Shown: positions 32,526 through 44,151, counted from the first letter of the stretch. The stretch: 64,000 nt of DNA from Lantana camara (GCA_037501455.1 CM074855.1:34009001-34073000), one strand, 5' to 3'. Notes: a model not told the origin generated them from the sequence alone. Translations and numbers: made by a program.

Positions 32526-34791
32526 TTCAAAACACGTAGAGAATCACAGAATCTACGACCTAAATGGTGAAACAGAGAACTAGTGAGCATGCTGAATTAT
32601 AACGATATGCAAAAGATAAGGTCTTTAATCTATTGTAGCTCCCACTGTTTTTCAAAGATCTAGAATTCCCAAAGATCTAAGAGGAACACGTTTCCCAATG
32701 GGTACTAAGATCCTAGGCATTTTACCTCGAACCCACGACTCGCGGACATTCTTAGCAAGAACCCTAGGTAGGTACAACTTACCAATTCTAACACCTTTAG
32801 AACTCTCAGTAATTGTTTTTGCATCACCTATCTTTCAATATGGACCCACGACTCGTGCGACATCCATATTTACTTAGGTGTTAAGCTAGACCCATCAATC
32901 ATAAGATCATGACCAAAACTTAGTTCGAACGACCCACGACTCGCGGACATCGCCCTTGCCAAAATTGACCACGAAATATTGATCATTTAAAATGATCAAT
33001 TAGGTAACTAAGAACTAGTAAGCTCCACTAGCTATCCCACGACTCGCGGACAATAACTAGCTTTACTTACTAAACTTAAAACCTATTGATGGAATGCTAG
33101 GAATTTAATTCAAAACTTGCATCTCGAATTAAACACCTATTTGTTCGAAATTAGCTTAATATTTAATGGGAATTTTCGAATCAACCGGAGAGTTGTCCGG
33201 TTCGACCTCACCAACATATATGTTATCCAATTTTATTAGTCTTGATTAATGCAAGTACACTTAAATGCATTTCAAACAAGCACATAAACAGATAACATGT
33301 CCTAGCATGATACTAACATGTAATGATCATGGGTTCTACCTATCTTATGCGTGATATGTGGGAGCCACTCCACAATCACAAGTTCTAACATACATGCCAC
33401 ATAAACAGTTCAAATCACATAAGGGAAAGCGGTAACAAAATACGAGCCCTATCTCTATTACATTTAACAATTGAGATTCCCCTCCCTAACATTTTGAGGG
33501 GTCTTCACTTATGGCCTCCTTGTTACTTGAATGTGGTCCATCTTACTCCATGGGTGCATTGTCTCCAAAATGAAAATAAAACCTCACCACCTATCTCTAC
33601 TCTCAAATTACAATAAAAAGAAAAAGACATAAAGTAATAAGGCTCAATCTTCATATTGGCCTTAGACAATTACACGGGGCATACCCCGGCCTCAAAAACA
33701 GTAATATGGAAAGCCACATAATAAATCACATAACAGTACGCACATAAGTGAGGCTCCAACCTCAATTGAAAAACGCAACTATAGGGCTCCAACCCCAATT
33801 GAAACCATTCATGTGCATAAATTAAAACCATACATAGATCTAAACCCATGATCACCTAACATGCTTTTGCGAGAATTTAAATTTAGCCAATAAATTAAAA
33901 TTCTCGTTTCAAGTCCTAATGACTCAAAACACGACTTAGATGCAATTCTTGTTCAAGAGCCTTTTCAATAAAACCCGAAAAACATTAAACTAATAAAATT
34001 CCAATTAATTTCCAAAATTAATAATTTTATTCTTTCATTATTTTCAGAAAATAATATTCATAATTTTTCCAAAAACCAAATCGCTTTAATTTCTCAAAGT
34101 CCCAATTTAATCAAAATTTTAAAATAATTTTATTTTAACAAAACTGATTTTAAAAGGATAAAATCAAAATAAAATTAAATCGGGATTTTATGGACCGGAA
34201 AAACACGAAACTCAAAACACGAAAACGAGCCCCCGAAAAAGGGCCCAGCCGTGCGAGGCACCGCCGCGCAGCCGCGCGCGCAGACGCGCGCCAGCCGCGC
34301 GCACAGCGGGCGGGATGAGCCGCTCGCGTGCGCACGCTGGGCGTGCATCATGCGCGCGCCTGCGCGCAGCAGCGTCCGGCATGGCCTGGGCAGGCGTCCC
34401 GCGCGGTTGCGGGACGGACTGGGCGGGCGCGCCTAGGCGCGCCCGGGACGGCTCCCGCGCTGTTGCGGGAGGAGCTGGGCGGTGCGACGGGCCTGGGCGT
34501 GCGACATGCTAGCACGCCTAGGCTCGTTGCTTTTCGTGTTCGTTTCGTATTTCTGGGTTTCTCGAAAACCCGGTTCAATCCAAAAATTAAAATTCGATTT
34601 AAATATATTTCAATCAAAACGGTTTTCAAAATCACAATTTAAGAAAACAGTTTCAGAAATTCAGGAAAAATTACAGTTTCGTATTTCAGGCTTTCTAAAA
34701 GAACTCATGAATACCTAATTCGCATCTAAGCCTAAGAATTTCTACCAAATTCAGAATAATTGAGACGAATCAGAAACACGATTAACGAGGT
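32526..34791 (-). other. Copia-2 leader (5' untranslated region)
   Basis: About 2.27 kb from PBS to the gag ATG. It contains a very GC-rich island (about 34230-34530) with a perfect 22-bp palindrome at 34424-34445, a 61-codon ORF (33670-33855) matching the N-terminal part of the Copia-1 leader ORF, and four copies of the motif CCCACGACTCGCGGACA at 32732, 32845 (variant), 32933 and 33036 (plus-strand sense). Confidence 0.8.
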
Positions 34792-34804
34792 GGCTCTGAT
34801 ACCA
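34792..34804 (-). other. Copia-2 primer-binding site
   Basis: GGCTCTGATACCA on the plus strand is TGGTATCAGAGCC on the element strand, two bases inside the 5' LTR. Confidence 0.95.
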
Positions 34805-34806
34805 CT

Positions 34807-36756
34807 TGTTGGAAAACAGAAATCAGAAAGCAGCGGAATTTAAAAATTTTTCCCAACAAAAGGATCTAGGACTCGCAATCGTGTAACCAAATTCGTAAAG
34901 ATAGAAAACTTACTTTTCTTTTATTCTTTCTTGAAGCGTTTCAAGCCACCCAAGAACGCTCTTCACGCGGCTTGATCCCCTCTCCTTGGTAAAGCTCGAA
35001 TCTTCAAACTTCTAACTTGAAGTCTCTAGAGAAAGTCCACCAACTTGATCACAATCTAACTAGTAAGGATGCTAGTTCTCTAGTTAGTGTTTGGGCTTAA
35101 CCTAGGGTTTAATTTAATCTTGGAGAAAGGAAGGTGTTCAACACATGAACCAAGAATTGTCTATTAGCTCTAAAGGGGAGCTCGAGCTCCCCTATATATA
35201 GGCAAGGGAGTGCCGAAATTCCTAGTCCTTTATGGGCTAGGATTTTGGTCCCTCTCTCCTATTACTTGAGGATCAAGTATTTTCAACCTTGACTTTGAAT
35301 TCTAATTCTAGTCAACTTTGAAGAGAGCTTAAAAAAATATCCAAACTATTTTTGGATAATTTTATACTTTATTTATTATAAAATAAATAACTTATTTTAT
35401 CTAATTAATTAATTCATAATTAATTAACTAGATTATTTTCTCCAAAATTAGACTTTCTTTTTAATTCAAAATTAAACCAAAGTCTATTAAATAATTAACT
35501 AATTAATTATTTAATATATATATAATATATATATATATACACGTGTGTGACACGTGTCACAGTGACACGTGTCACTCACGTGATCCACACGTGTGAATTC
35601 ACACGTGTGGAACCCTCTTGGTCCGATTAACTCGTTTAATCATTTTCAAGCCTCAACTCATGTAACCAAGTTGTTGTGTGTGACCCTCTAGGTTCTCAAT
35701 TCAATTAGCAGTGACCCCAATTAATTAATTCACTAATTAATTAATCAGTCCACAGATTAAACGACCATAGTCTAGCAACAGGTGTTTAACCCCTAGCTGA
35801 ATTGGAATGTTCGGATTCGACAGAACCTTTAAGTCATTGAATCATGTGAGATACAATCCTCCTACTTACTATCTCTCAACCAAGATCTAGGGCAAGGGAA
35901 TAATCAGAACCCTAATAATCCGGTCTTAAAGCTAAGTGCATTTCATATCCATTTGATCTCAATCCAAGAAACCCTTTTCTTGATGTCTTGATCTACTGCC
36001 TTGGCCAAGGACTCCATATGGCATATGAATGACTTACACAATAAGAGATCACCTTGCAAATGCAAGTGTAGGTCCTTTCTTGATTCTCATTCACTTTCAT
36101 GAATCACTTGTGCAGCCCCAGCATAAGCCTTGAATCAGTTGTCTAAGGCGACACCCTTTAAAGCTTATACCTAAGACTACAGAGTTAACTCATAAAGTGA
36201 CAAGGAACCTCAAGTCTAAGGATCAATTAATCACATCAATGACTCGTGAGATATTTCCTAATCTGGAAGTTTCCATTTCCTGAAATAGAAACTTCCTTTC
36301 CCATTTAGGAATGTTCTCACACGGGGCACCTCAGTGAACTTACTTATTAAAGTAAGCACCCTCATGTATCACGCACGTATCAACTATACACTTTGCACCT
36401 CCATGAAACAAGGTGGTCCTTCTTAGGGGCGTGATCCCACAAGCAAGCCTTAGAGGAGTCAGGTTGACACTCCCACTGTCTGTAGGACTCATCGGCTTGG
36501 AGTATTTTACTAATCATGACTTATGTGACATAGGGCTCGTTTCATGAACCATTTCACCTAAATGGTAGAGTCCTAAAAGTCATCAGGATTAGGGGAGTTC
36601 TCATACATGCACAGCAAAAGTAAACGCATACCAAACAAGAGCATATAAAGAAGTGTTGCCTCAATTCGTTATTTTATTCAAAGATTGTCTGTGATTACAA
36701 TAAGGAAAAGCACAAAGCGGATATGTAATCGGCTTTCTAGGGCACTATTCCTAACA
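34807..36756 (-). repeat. Copia-2 LTR (element 5' LTR)
   Basis: 1950 bp, same length as 26639-28588 and apparently the same sequence throughout. Palindrome at 35175-35192 with the TATA-like motif beside it. Confidence 0.96.
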
Positions 36757-38143
36757 AGAGATAGTAAGTAGGAGGATTGTATCTCACATGAATCAATGAC
36801 TTAAAGGTTCTGTCAAATCCGAACATTCCAATTCAGTTAGGGGTTAAACACCTGTTGCTAGACTATGGTCGTGTAATCTGTGGACTGATTAATTAATTAG
36901 TGAATTAATTAATTAGGGTCACTGCTAATTGAATTGAGAACCTAGAGGGTCACACACAACAACTTGGTTACATGAGTTAAGGCTTGAAAATGATTAAACG
37001 AGTTAATCGGGCCTAGAGGGTTCCACACGTGTGAAACCACACGTGTGGGTCACGTGAGTGGACACGTGTCATTGTGACACGTGTGCCACACGTGATTATT
37101 TAATTATATATTAAATAATTAATTTGTTGATTATTTAATAGACTTTGGTTTAATTTTGAATTAAAAAGAAAGTCTTATTTTGGAGAAAAATAATCTAGTT
37201 AATTAATTGTGAATTAATTAATTAGAAAAAATAAGTTATTTATTTTAAATAAATAAAGTATAAAATTATCCAAAAATAGTTTAGATATTTTAGCTCTCTT
37301 GAAAGTTGATTTGAATTTGAATTCAAAGTCAAAGTCAAAATTACTTGATGATCAAGTAATAGGATAGAGGGACCAAATCCTTAGTCCATAAGGACTAGGA
37401 TTTTCGGCCACTCCCATCCTATATATAGGGGAGCTCGAGCTCCCCTTAGAGCTAATCGAGATTTCTTTTGGTTCATGTGTTGAACATCATCCTTTCTCCA
37501 AGATCAAATAAACCCTAGGTTAAGCCTAAACACTAACTAGAGAACTAGCATCCTTACTAGTTAGATTGTAGCCAAGTTGGTGGACTATCTCTAGAGAGCT
37601 TCAAGTTAGAAGTTTTGAAGATTCGAGCTTTACCAAAAAGTGGGGATCAAGCAAAACGATCAGAAGAGATGATGAAACGATTCTGAACCCAACAGAAAAC
37701 GAGTGAAAAAATCGAACCAAAGAAGATGGCGAAAACCGTTCGTCCATATCCTGAAGGATGAATTTTTTCACGAGGGTTTTATGGCTGGTAGATTTCTACT
37801 TTCGCAAAACTGGTTTTCGAAGGGAGTTTCAATCATGCCTTTGTCGTTTCATGTTTCTTTCTTTATGTTATATTGTTAAGAACTTCCCCAACATGATTTG
37901 AATCTAGGTTGGTATGGATTATTATCCCTACAATGGATTCTGAAGTTGAAAGAGCTTTTCAAGGGACGGGTTGCCATTACCGCATGAAGCGCGTTTGAGG
38001 GCGGCTCAAAACGTGTCAAGAAAGCTACTACCCAAGTGAGTTTCTTGATCTCTACGAATTTGGATACACGATTGCGAGTCCAAGATCCTTTTGTTGGAAA
38101 AATTTTTAAATTTCCGCTGCTTTTTGATTCCTGTTTTCTAACA
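36757..38143 (+). repeat. Copia-1 3' LTR, second part
   Basis: Continues the Copia-1 LTR after the second AGAGA copy. With the first part and one target copy removed it totals 2275 bp, the same as the 5' LTR. It keeps an intact TATA (CTATATATAG) next to the palindrome at 37428-37445. Confidence 0.95.
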
Positions 38144-39154
38144 GTTTTCTCTACGGATTTTATTGAATTATCTATGTCTCGGTATGGATCTATCTTGGGA
38201 ATGGATTGGCTTTACAAGCACTATGCGACTGTTGATTGTCGGACTAAGAGAATTCAGTTGGGTTCAGAAATTATAACGGGTCGAAGCTCAAAAACCGTGC
38301 CTTTATTGTCTTTTTCGGAAGCTCGCAAATTGGTGTGTGATGGGGCTACGGGATTCATAGCCTATATACTTAATCAACCCAAGGATCAGATGAAATTAGA
38401 AGAGACAGAAGTGGTTAAGGGGTTTCCCGAAGTGTTTCCGAAAAATTTAAATTCATTGCCACCGGAAAGGGAGATAGAATTTGTGATTGACTTGTATCCG
38501 AACACCGAGCCGTATTCTAAAACTCCATATCGGATGGCTCCGGCAGAATTGAAAGAACTAAAGGTACAACTTGATGGTCTTTTGGAAGTCGGGTACATTA
38601 GACCAAGTTCGTCGCCGTGGGGTGCGCCAGTATTATTTGTGAAGAAGAAAGATGGTACTTTGAGGATGTGTATCGATTACCGGGAGTTGAACCGGATGAC
38701 AATTAAGAATAAATATCCTCTTCCACACATTGAGGAGTTGTTTGATATACTCCAAGGATCCAAAGTTTATTCGACACTTGATTTAAGACAGGGTTATTAT
38801 CAATTACGGATCCGAGCCGAGGATATTCCAAAGACGGGCTTCAATACGAGATATGGACATTATGAATTCGTGGTTATGCCTTTTGGTTTGACAAATGCTC
38901 CTGCCGCTTTTATGGACATGATGCATAGAATTTTTCGGCCCTTTCTTGATAAGTTTGTTGTGATCTTTATTGACGATATTTTGGTTTTCTCCAAGTCGGT
39001 TGAGGAACATGCAAGGCATCTCGAGCTTGTGTTGAAAACATTGAAGGAACACCAATTGTTTGCAAAATTTAGTAAATGCGAGTTTTGGATTGACCGAGTT
39101 TCTTTCTTGGGCCATATTATTTCGGGGAATGGACTAGAAGTTGATCCTTTTTAA
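38144..39154 (+). pseudogene. Gypsy protease C-terminal part and reverse transcriptase
   Basis: The Gypsy coding frame resumes after the Copia-1 target copy GTTTT. The protease tail is marked by ILGMDWL near 38200. RT follows with [17 protein letters not shown] (about 38642-38692), [14 protein letters not shown] (about 38773-38814) and the catalytic [11 protein letters not shown] (about 38969-39001). The open frame upstream of 38144 is Copia-1 LTR, not gene. It ends in a stop at 39152-39154 produced by what looks like one extra T in a T run at about 39148-39153, because the next frame continues the RT connection region. RT would copy element RNA to cDNA. Confidence 0.92.
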
Positions 39155-39425
39155 AATTGTGGCGGTAATGAAGTGGGAGAGACCAAAGAATGCCTCTGAA
39201 ATTAAAAGTTTCTTGGGATTGGCGGGTTACTATAGGCGATTCGTGCAAGATTTTTCTAAAATTGCCGCCCCTTTGACTCGGTTAACAAAGAAAAATGTTA
39301 AATATGAGTGGAATGAAAGTTGTGAAAGGAATTTCAATGTTTTGAAAGAAAAATTGGTTTCAGCCCCGGTTCTAAGTCTTCCAAGAGGGCTTGGAAGGAT
39401 ATGCAGTCTATACGGATGCATCTAG
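39141..39425 (+). pseudogene. Gypsy RT C-terminal/connection segment
   Basis: Continues pol in frame 3: [13 protein letters not shown], then [25 protein letters not shown] (landmarks only), the usual RT thumb and connection before RNase H. It ends near 39395, where the coding sense moves to frame 1, implying another small indel at about 39385-39395. Confidence 0.88.
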
Positions 39426-40395
39426 AGAAGGATTGGGGTATGTTTTAACTCAAAATGACAAAGTTATTGCTTACGCTTCCCGGAGGTTGAAGGATTATGA
39501 GAGGAATTATCCGACACATGATTTAGAGCTTGCCGCGATAATATTTGCACTTGAAAAATGGAGACATTATTTGTATGGAGTTACATTTGAGATTTTCACG
39601 GATCATAAGAGTCTCCAATATTTATTTACACAGAAATATCTTAATTTGAGTCAACGGAGATGGATGGAACGACTAGAAGATTATGATTGTGTGATCAAGT
39701 ATCACCCCGGGAAAGCTAATGTAGTAGCCGATGCATTAAGCCGAAAAGTTGGTGCTTCGAATTTGGAGTTGGGAGAAAGTGGTAAGATCGAGCCTATTGT
39801 GATAAAAGCCCGGGTATTTAATATCCCGATTCAACCGGAATTGAAATCTAGATTGTTTGAGGCTCAAGGTAAAGATCCGGAAGTTCAGAAGCTAGTTGTT
39901 AAAGCAAGGGAGGATCCGAAAAGCCCATTCGAGTTTGATAAAGCTGGTTTTCTTCGCTTCAAGAGCCGAATAGTAGTGCCCGATGAATTAAAAAGGGAGT
40001 TACTCGAGGAAGCACATAAATCCGCCTACTCGGTACATCCGGGAGGAAACAAAATGTATAAAGACTTGAAGCAATTTTATTGGTGGCGTGGATTAAAGAA
40101 AGATGTGACCAAATTTGTAAGATGTTGTTTAACATGTCAGAAAGTTAAAGCTGAACATCAAAAGCCCGGAGGTCTATTACAGTCGTTGCCTATTCCCGAG
40201 TGGAAGTGGGAACAGGTGACAATGGATTTTATATCTGGGCTACCTAGAGTGAAGGGTGGCTACGATGGTATCCGGGTGATTGTTGATCGGTTAACTAAAT
40301 ATGCTCATTTCTTACGGTTCGAATGTCTTTTAAGATCCGAAAATTGGCTGAAATTTATAATAGACAGATTGTTCGCCTTCATGGGATTCCGGTGA
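39391..40395 (+). pseudogene. Gypsy RNase H and integrase N-terminal part
   Basis: RNase H is marked by [13 protein letters not shown], the [18 protein letters not shown] block, [10 protein letters not shown] and ADALSRK. The integrase HHCC zinc region follows with [11 protein letters not shown] (H), [10 protein letters not shown] and CCLTCQ (CC), and then the catalytic core start TMDFISGLP (first catalytic Asp). Sense is lost at about 40315, where a frameshift moves integrase to frame 3. RNase H removes template RNA; integrase joins cDNA to the chromosome. Confidence 0.9.
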
Positions 40396-41306
40396 GTATT
40401 GTTTCTGATAGAGATCCTCGCTTTACTTCTAAATTATGGCGAGAATTGCAAGATATTTTGGGAACAAAACTTCAGTTTAGCACGGCTTTTCATCCTCAAA
40501 CCGATGGTCAATCCGAGAGAGTTATAAGGTATTTGGAAGATTTGCTCCGGTCTTGTGCTTTGGATTTTCAAAACTCGTGGTGTGATCAACTTCCATTAAT
40601 TGAGTTTGCATATAACAATAGTTACCAATCCTCTATCGGCATGGCTCCTTATGAGTTACTTTATGGTCAGAAGTGCCGGTCCCCGCTATTCTTTGATCTA
40701 GAAGAGTGGAAATGGACGAAACAAGAAGGAGTAAAGAAAGGAGAGAAACCTGAGAAATCTTCTAAGGCCGTGAGAGCCATGATTGAGAAAGTTCAGCTTA
40801 TACAACAACGGATGAAGGCGGCACAAGATAGGCAGAAAAGTTACGCCGATATTCGCCGGAGAGAACTTAAATTTGAAGTTGGAGATCGGGTTTTCTTAAA
40901 AGTATCTACAAGAAAAGGGTTCTCTCGTATTGGAAAGGGAGGAAAGCTTAACCCTCGCTATTTGGGTCCGTTTGAGATTCTTGAGAGAATTGGAGAAGTG
41001 GCTTACAGATTGGATCTACCTCCTAATCTTTCCGGAATTCACAACGTTTTTCACGTATCTCAACTACAGAAGTATTATGCGGATGAAATAGAAATTCTCC
41101 CCATTGAAGAAGTGGAGTTGGAACCGAATTTATCCTTCATTCAGAAGCTGGTTAGAATTTTAGACAGAAAATATCAAGAGTTGAGAAATCGAAGCATCCC
41201 TATGGTCAAGATATTATGGCGGAGTGACAAAACCGAAGAAATGACTTGGGAGCCGGAAGGGAAAATGAAAAGGTTCCACCCGGAGTTATTTATTTCCGAT
41301 CAGTGA
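40323..41306 (+). pseudogene. Gypsy integrase C-terminal part with chromodomain-like tail
   Basis: Integrase resumes with VSDRDPRFTSKLW (second catalytic Asp) and HPQTDGQSERV (catalytic Glu). Further on are the GPFEILERIGEVAYRLDLP and HNVFHVSQL blocks and a C-terminal ILDRK...VKILWRSDKTEEMTWEPE segment. The last resembles the chromodomain-like module that directs chromovirus integration to heterochromatin (family knowledge). The stop lies 35 bases before the LTR. Confidence 0.9.
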
Positions 41307-41326
41307 ATCTGGGGACCAGATTCTTC

Positions 41327-41340
41327 AAAGGGGGAGAGAG
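41327..41340 (+). other. Gypsy polypurine tract
   Basis: AAAGGGGGAGAGAG lies one base before the 3' LTR start. Confidence 0.9.
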
Positions 41341-41341
41341 T

Positions 41342-42338
41342 TGTAATGCCCCAATTTCCGGAAGTTCAGGTAAGCACGCCACGAGTGGGTCTTCGGGAGT
41401 TGGGGGGTTTAAATTTAAGTATTTCATTCAATTAATTGCCCCTTTCGTTATATTATACGCTTCACATCTCTACGCATTTATATGAATTGTCATTTATGTG
41501 AATTATATGAACTAAGTGATTTAATCGAATTAAATGTACTTGATTGACCCTTTGTGTGAATTCATGGACTTAAGTGCATAACATGATTTGGAGCTAAGTG
41601 GTCTATTGTGTAGAGATGGAACTTATTTGTATGGATTTAAATTATAGAGGGACTTGGTTGCAAAATGTGGTGAATCATCATGGTTATTGGGAGATATACT
41701 ATATCTTATATGCGTCTCTTCTCTCACATTACATACATTACATTTCATCAAATTTCTACACACACACACACACAAGAAATCGATCAAGACACCAAGGAGG
41801 AGAAGGAAGGTTCATCTCATAATTCAAGTCATATTTGGAAGGAATTGAGAAGCTAGCATCATCATCTTCATCATATTGCCATCAAATTTCACTTCTAGCT
41901 TATCTCAAGGTATAAGATGAATGTGGATGAATTTCTTGATTGGTGGTTGAATAGGGTTTAGGAAGTATTTGATGAATTCTTGGTTATTTGGAGTTAGAAG
42001 CATGGCATGATCATTAAACATGGAAGTTTGCATGAATACCTTGAATTTTTTGGAAGATGGGAGCATATGTGTATATATGGGGTTTTCTTGATGAAATTGT
42101 GATGATATGATGTGTATTTCTTGGTTGTTTGTTGGATTATGAAATGAATGTATAATGTTATGTTTCCGCTTTTGTTATGCATTGTCGTATTCATTGAGGG
42201 TTAGCCCGCCTAGCTAGTGTTGAGTTTTTTTATTGTCTCCCGTTCGCTATATGCTTGATTCATGTATGGGTGCTCGTTCCATATGTGGATTGAACTATAG
42301 TGCGGGGGATGTGATGCCCTTGCGTTAAGGGTGCTACA
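41342..42338 (+). repeat. 3' LTR of the Gypsy element
   Basis: 997 bp, TGTAATGCC...GGTGCTACA, followed by the target copy GATCC (42339-42343). Confidence 0.95.
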
Positions 42339-42343
42339 GATCC

Positions 42344-44055
42344 AATCCAACTCTAATTGCACTCATGAAAATAGATTATAAAAAAAAAAAAAAAAGTCAC
42401 ATCAAATATTTCAAGATTTTATGGTTTCCTTAACCGTGGAGAAAGTCTAAAAGCAAATCTCATAATTTTACTCTGAAACTGACCACCTTATTGTACTATT
42501 TCACGTGGATACAATAAATTGATGTCTGGACATGCTATGATTTTTATTTTTTTTTTGGTAGAAATACGGGAATAAAATTATTATACAATAATATAATTTT
42601 TTTTAAATTTATCAATATGAGGTGTTCGATATCGACACGATAAATTATCAAATTTATAGTTAGACAATTTAACAAGCAACAAGATCTTTGGGCAAAGCTA
42701 AAAAGTAATTTCTTGTTAACGCTATTAGATACTTAGACTACATAATAAAAGGCTCTAATTTCGGATATCTAACTTTGATTTAGGGTTTTTTTCCCCAGTG
42801 GTACTATATATTCTCCTCCAGCTTTTTTTATATTTTATTTATTTGAATTTGAGATAAATCGGAGTAGTATAATATAAATTCTTTTTATATTAATCATAGT
42901 TGTTTTTCTTTATTTTCTTGAAGAAAGTTAAAAAGAATAGCGATCTGATTTCAATCGGAATAGCACTACAATCAATGGAAAGTCGAAGCTACAACTTCGA
43001 CAAATGTATTATAACATAATTAGCCTCACACCAAACACGGCTAGCGAGACTAATAAGAATCAAAGTGATGAAGCAAATAACATAAATCTAAAATGCCCCA
43101 GAACACATTGTCATGATCAGCAGAATTGATCCGGTTCATGATGTTAAGAGATTTCCCTTCACCCATAATCCTCCCCCATCAAAAGTTGTACTCCTAATAA
43201 AAAGAACTCTGATTTCAAACAAGTGGATCACGAAACTACTAAGCCTAACTTATACTCTTTACAATTTGAATAATATGTTCACACTAATTACGTATCTCGT
43301 ACAATACTCGCATCACAGTGTAAGATATTAATTGAGCTTAATAAGTTACTATCCAGTTGTAGATACATTATTAAGTCAAATTAATAAAGTGTTTACAGAT
43401 ATTTTTCCCAGAAGTCCTTTTTGTACCATTTATTTTTCTTATAATAATTTAAATTACAGAATTCCTGAATGCCCCAATGAAAAAGAAAAAAAAAACGAAA
43501 ATGGTTGAATAAATCTTTCTCAAAGTACCTGAAAATATTGCTCTCACATATTATTATATTCCTAGGCGCCACAATCCACATATTGTGGGTACATTTCCAA
43601 CAAATATAACTCATCCACTATGATGGCGTTAAATAAGTCTACGTACCACTAAAGTACCTCAATTTAGTATTTCCACAAAGAAAAGTCAAACAAACATCCA
43701 TTTTCGAAATTATTAATGAAAGCATCCCAAATTGCTATGTTTGACCAAAAAAAGGTTCAAATTGTTACGTGCTTATAGGCCGGTTAATAGGTGAATTACG
43801 TTTGATGCGGTGAAAGGCTTTTTGTGAGGTATGCGGCTGATTGATAATACTGGTATAATGATATAAATATATATAAACAAAAATTATTTATAAATTATTG
43901 TATATAAAAATTATTTTATATAAATATCTGATATAATATGATATAATAAAATAATATTTTTAAAAATATATGGATATTTTAGAAGGTATTATAATTTATA
44001 TAGATATCATGATATCTCTAACCTAGAAATTAAAAAATAAACAAAACGTGTTAAA
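42344..44055. other. Intergenic DNA with one dispersed-repeat copy
   Basis: No gene is recognised. A decayed copy of the dispersed ~150-bp repeat spans about 43847-43990 (ATATCTGATATAATATGATA...ATAATATTTTTAAAAATATA). Small ORFs at 43113-43614 show no domain. Confidence 0.5.
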
Positions 44056-44151
44056 GCCTCTTAATTTTCAATTGTTCAAAGCCCTTGGTTTCAGCTTCTT
44101 GGAGCCTCTTAATTTTCAATTCCTCAAAGCCCTTGGCTTCAGCTTCTTGGA
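44056..44151. repeat. Direct duplication, 2 x 48 bp
   Basis: GCCTCTTAATTTTCAATT and the following 30 bases occur at 44056 and again at 44104 with three mismatches. Confidence 0.9.

Larger units (their letters stand above)
26639..36756 (-). mobile_element. Copia-2: young, apparently complete Ty1/Copia element
   Basis: 10118 bp on the minus strand, with target duplication AGAGA at 26634-26638 and 36757-36761 inside the Copia-1 3' LTR. Both LTRs are 1950 bp (constant 8168-base offset) and I saw no difference between them. PBS, leader, uninterrupted gag-pol and polypurine tract are all present. This combination marks a very recent insertion of a possibly autonomous element. Gag motifs and long LTRs suggest the Tork/Angela side of Copia (inference). 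Confidence 0.96.
18050..38143 (+). mobile_element. Copia-1: older Ty1/Copia element, itself interrupted
   Basis: Starts TGTTAGGAATAG and ends TCTAACA, with target duplication GTTTT (18045-18049, 38144-38148) inside the Gypsy protease gene. The LTRs are 2275 bp each once the Copia-2 insertion is removed from the 3' copy. PBS, long leader, decayed gag-pol and polypurine tract follow in order. The LTRs differ at many sites and pol is full of stops, so it is clearly older than Copia-2. Confidence 0.95.
15451..42338 (+). mobile_element. Ty3/Gypsy (chromovirus-type) retrotransposon containing nested Copia elements
   Basis: It is bounded by LTRs that begin TGTAATGCC and end GCTACA, with the 5-bp target duplication GATCC at 15446-15450 and 42339-42343. 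Order inside: PBS, gag, protease, [20.1 kb Copia nest], RT, RNase H, integrase with a chromodomain-like tail, polypurine tract. This is the Ty3/Gypsy order. Without the nest and its extra target copy the element is about 6.8 kb. Gag-pol is broken by frameshifts, so it is non-autonomous now. The chromodomain-like end suggests the Tekay/Del group (inference). Confidence 0.95.

Noticed and set aside
34150..34718. Several Arg/Ala-rich ORFs in the Copia-2 leader
   Set aside because: Overlapping frames in a GC-rich island without shared protein sequence between the two Copia elements.
38036..38143. N-terminal 36 codons of the open frame before Gypsy RT
   Set aside because: This is the end of the Copia-1 LTR read in frame by chance; the Gypsy gene resumes at the GTTTT target copy.
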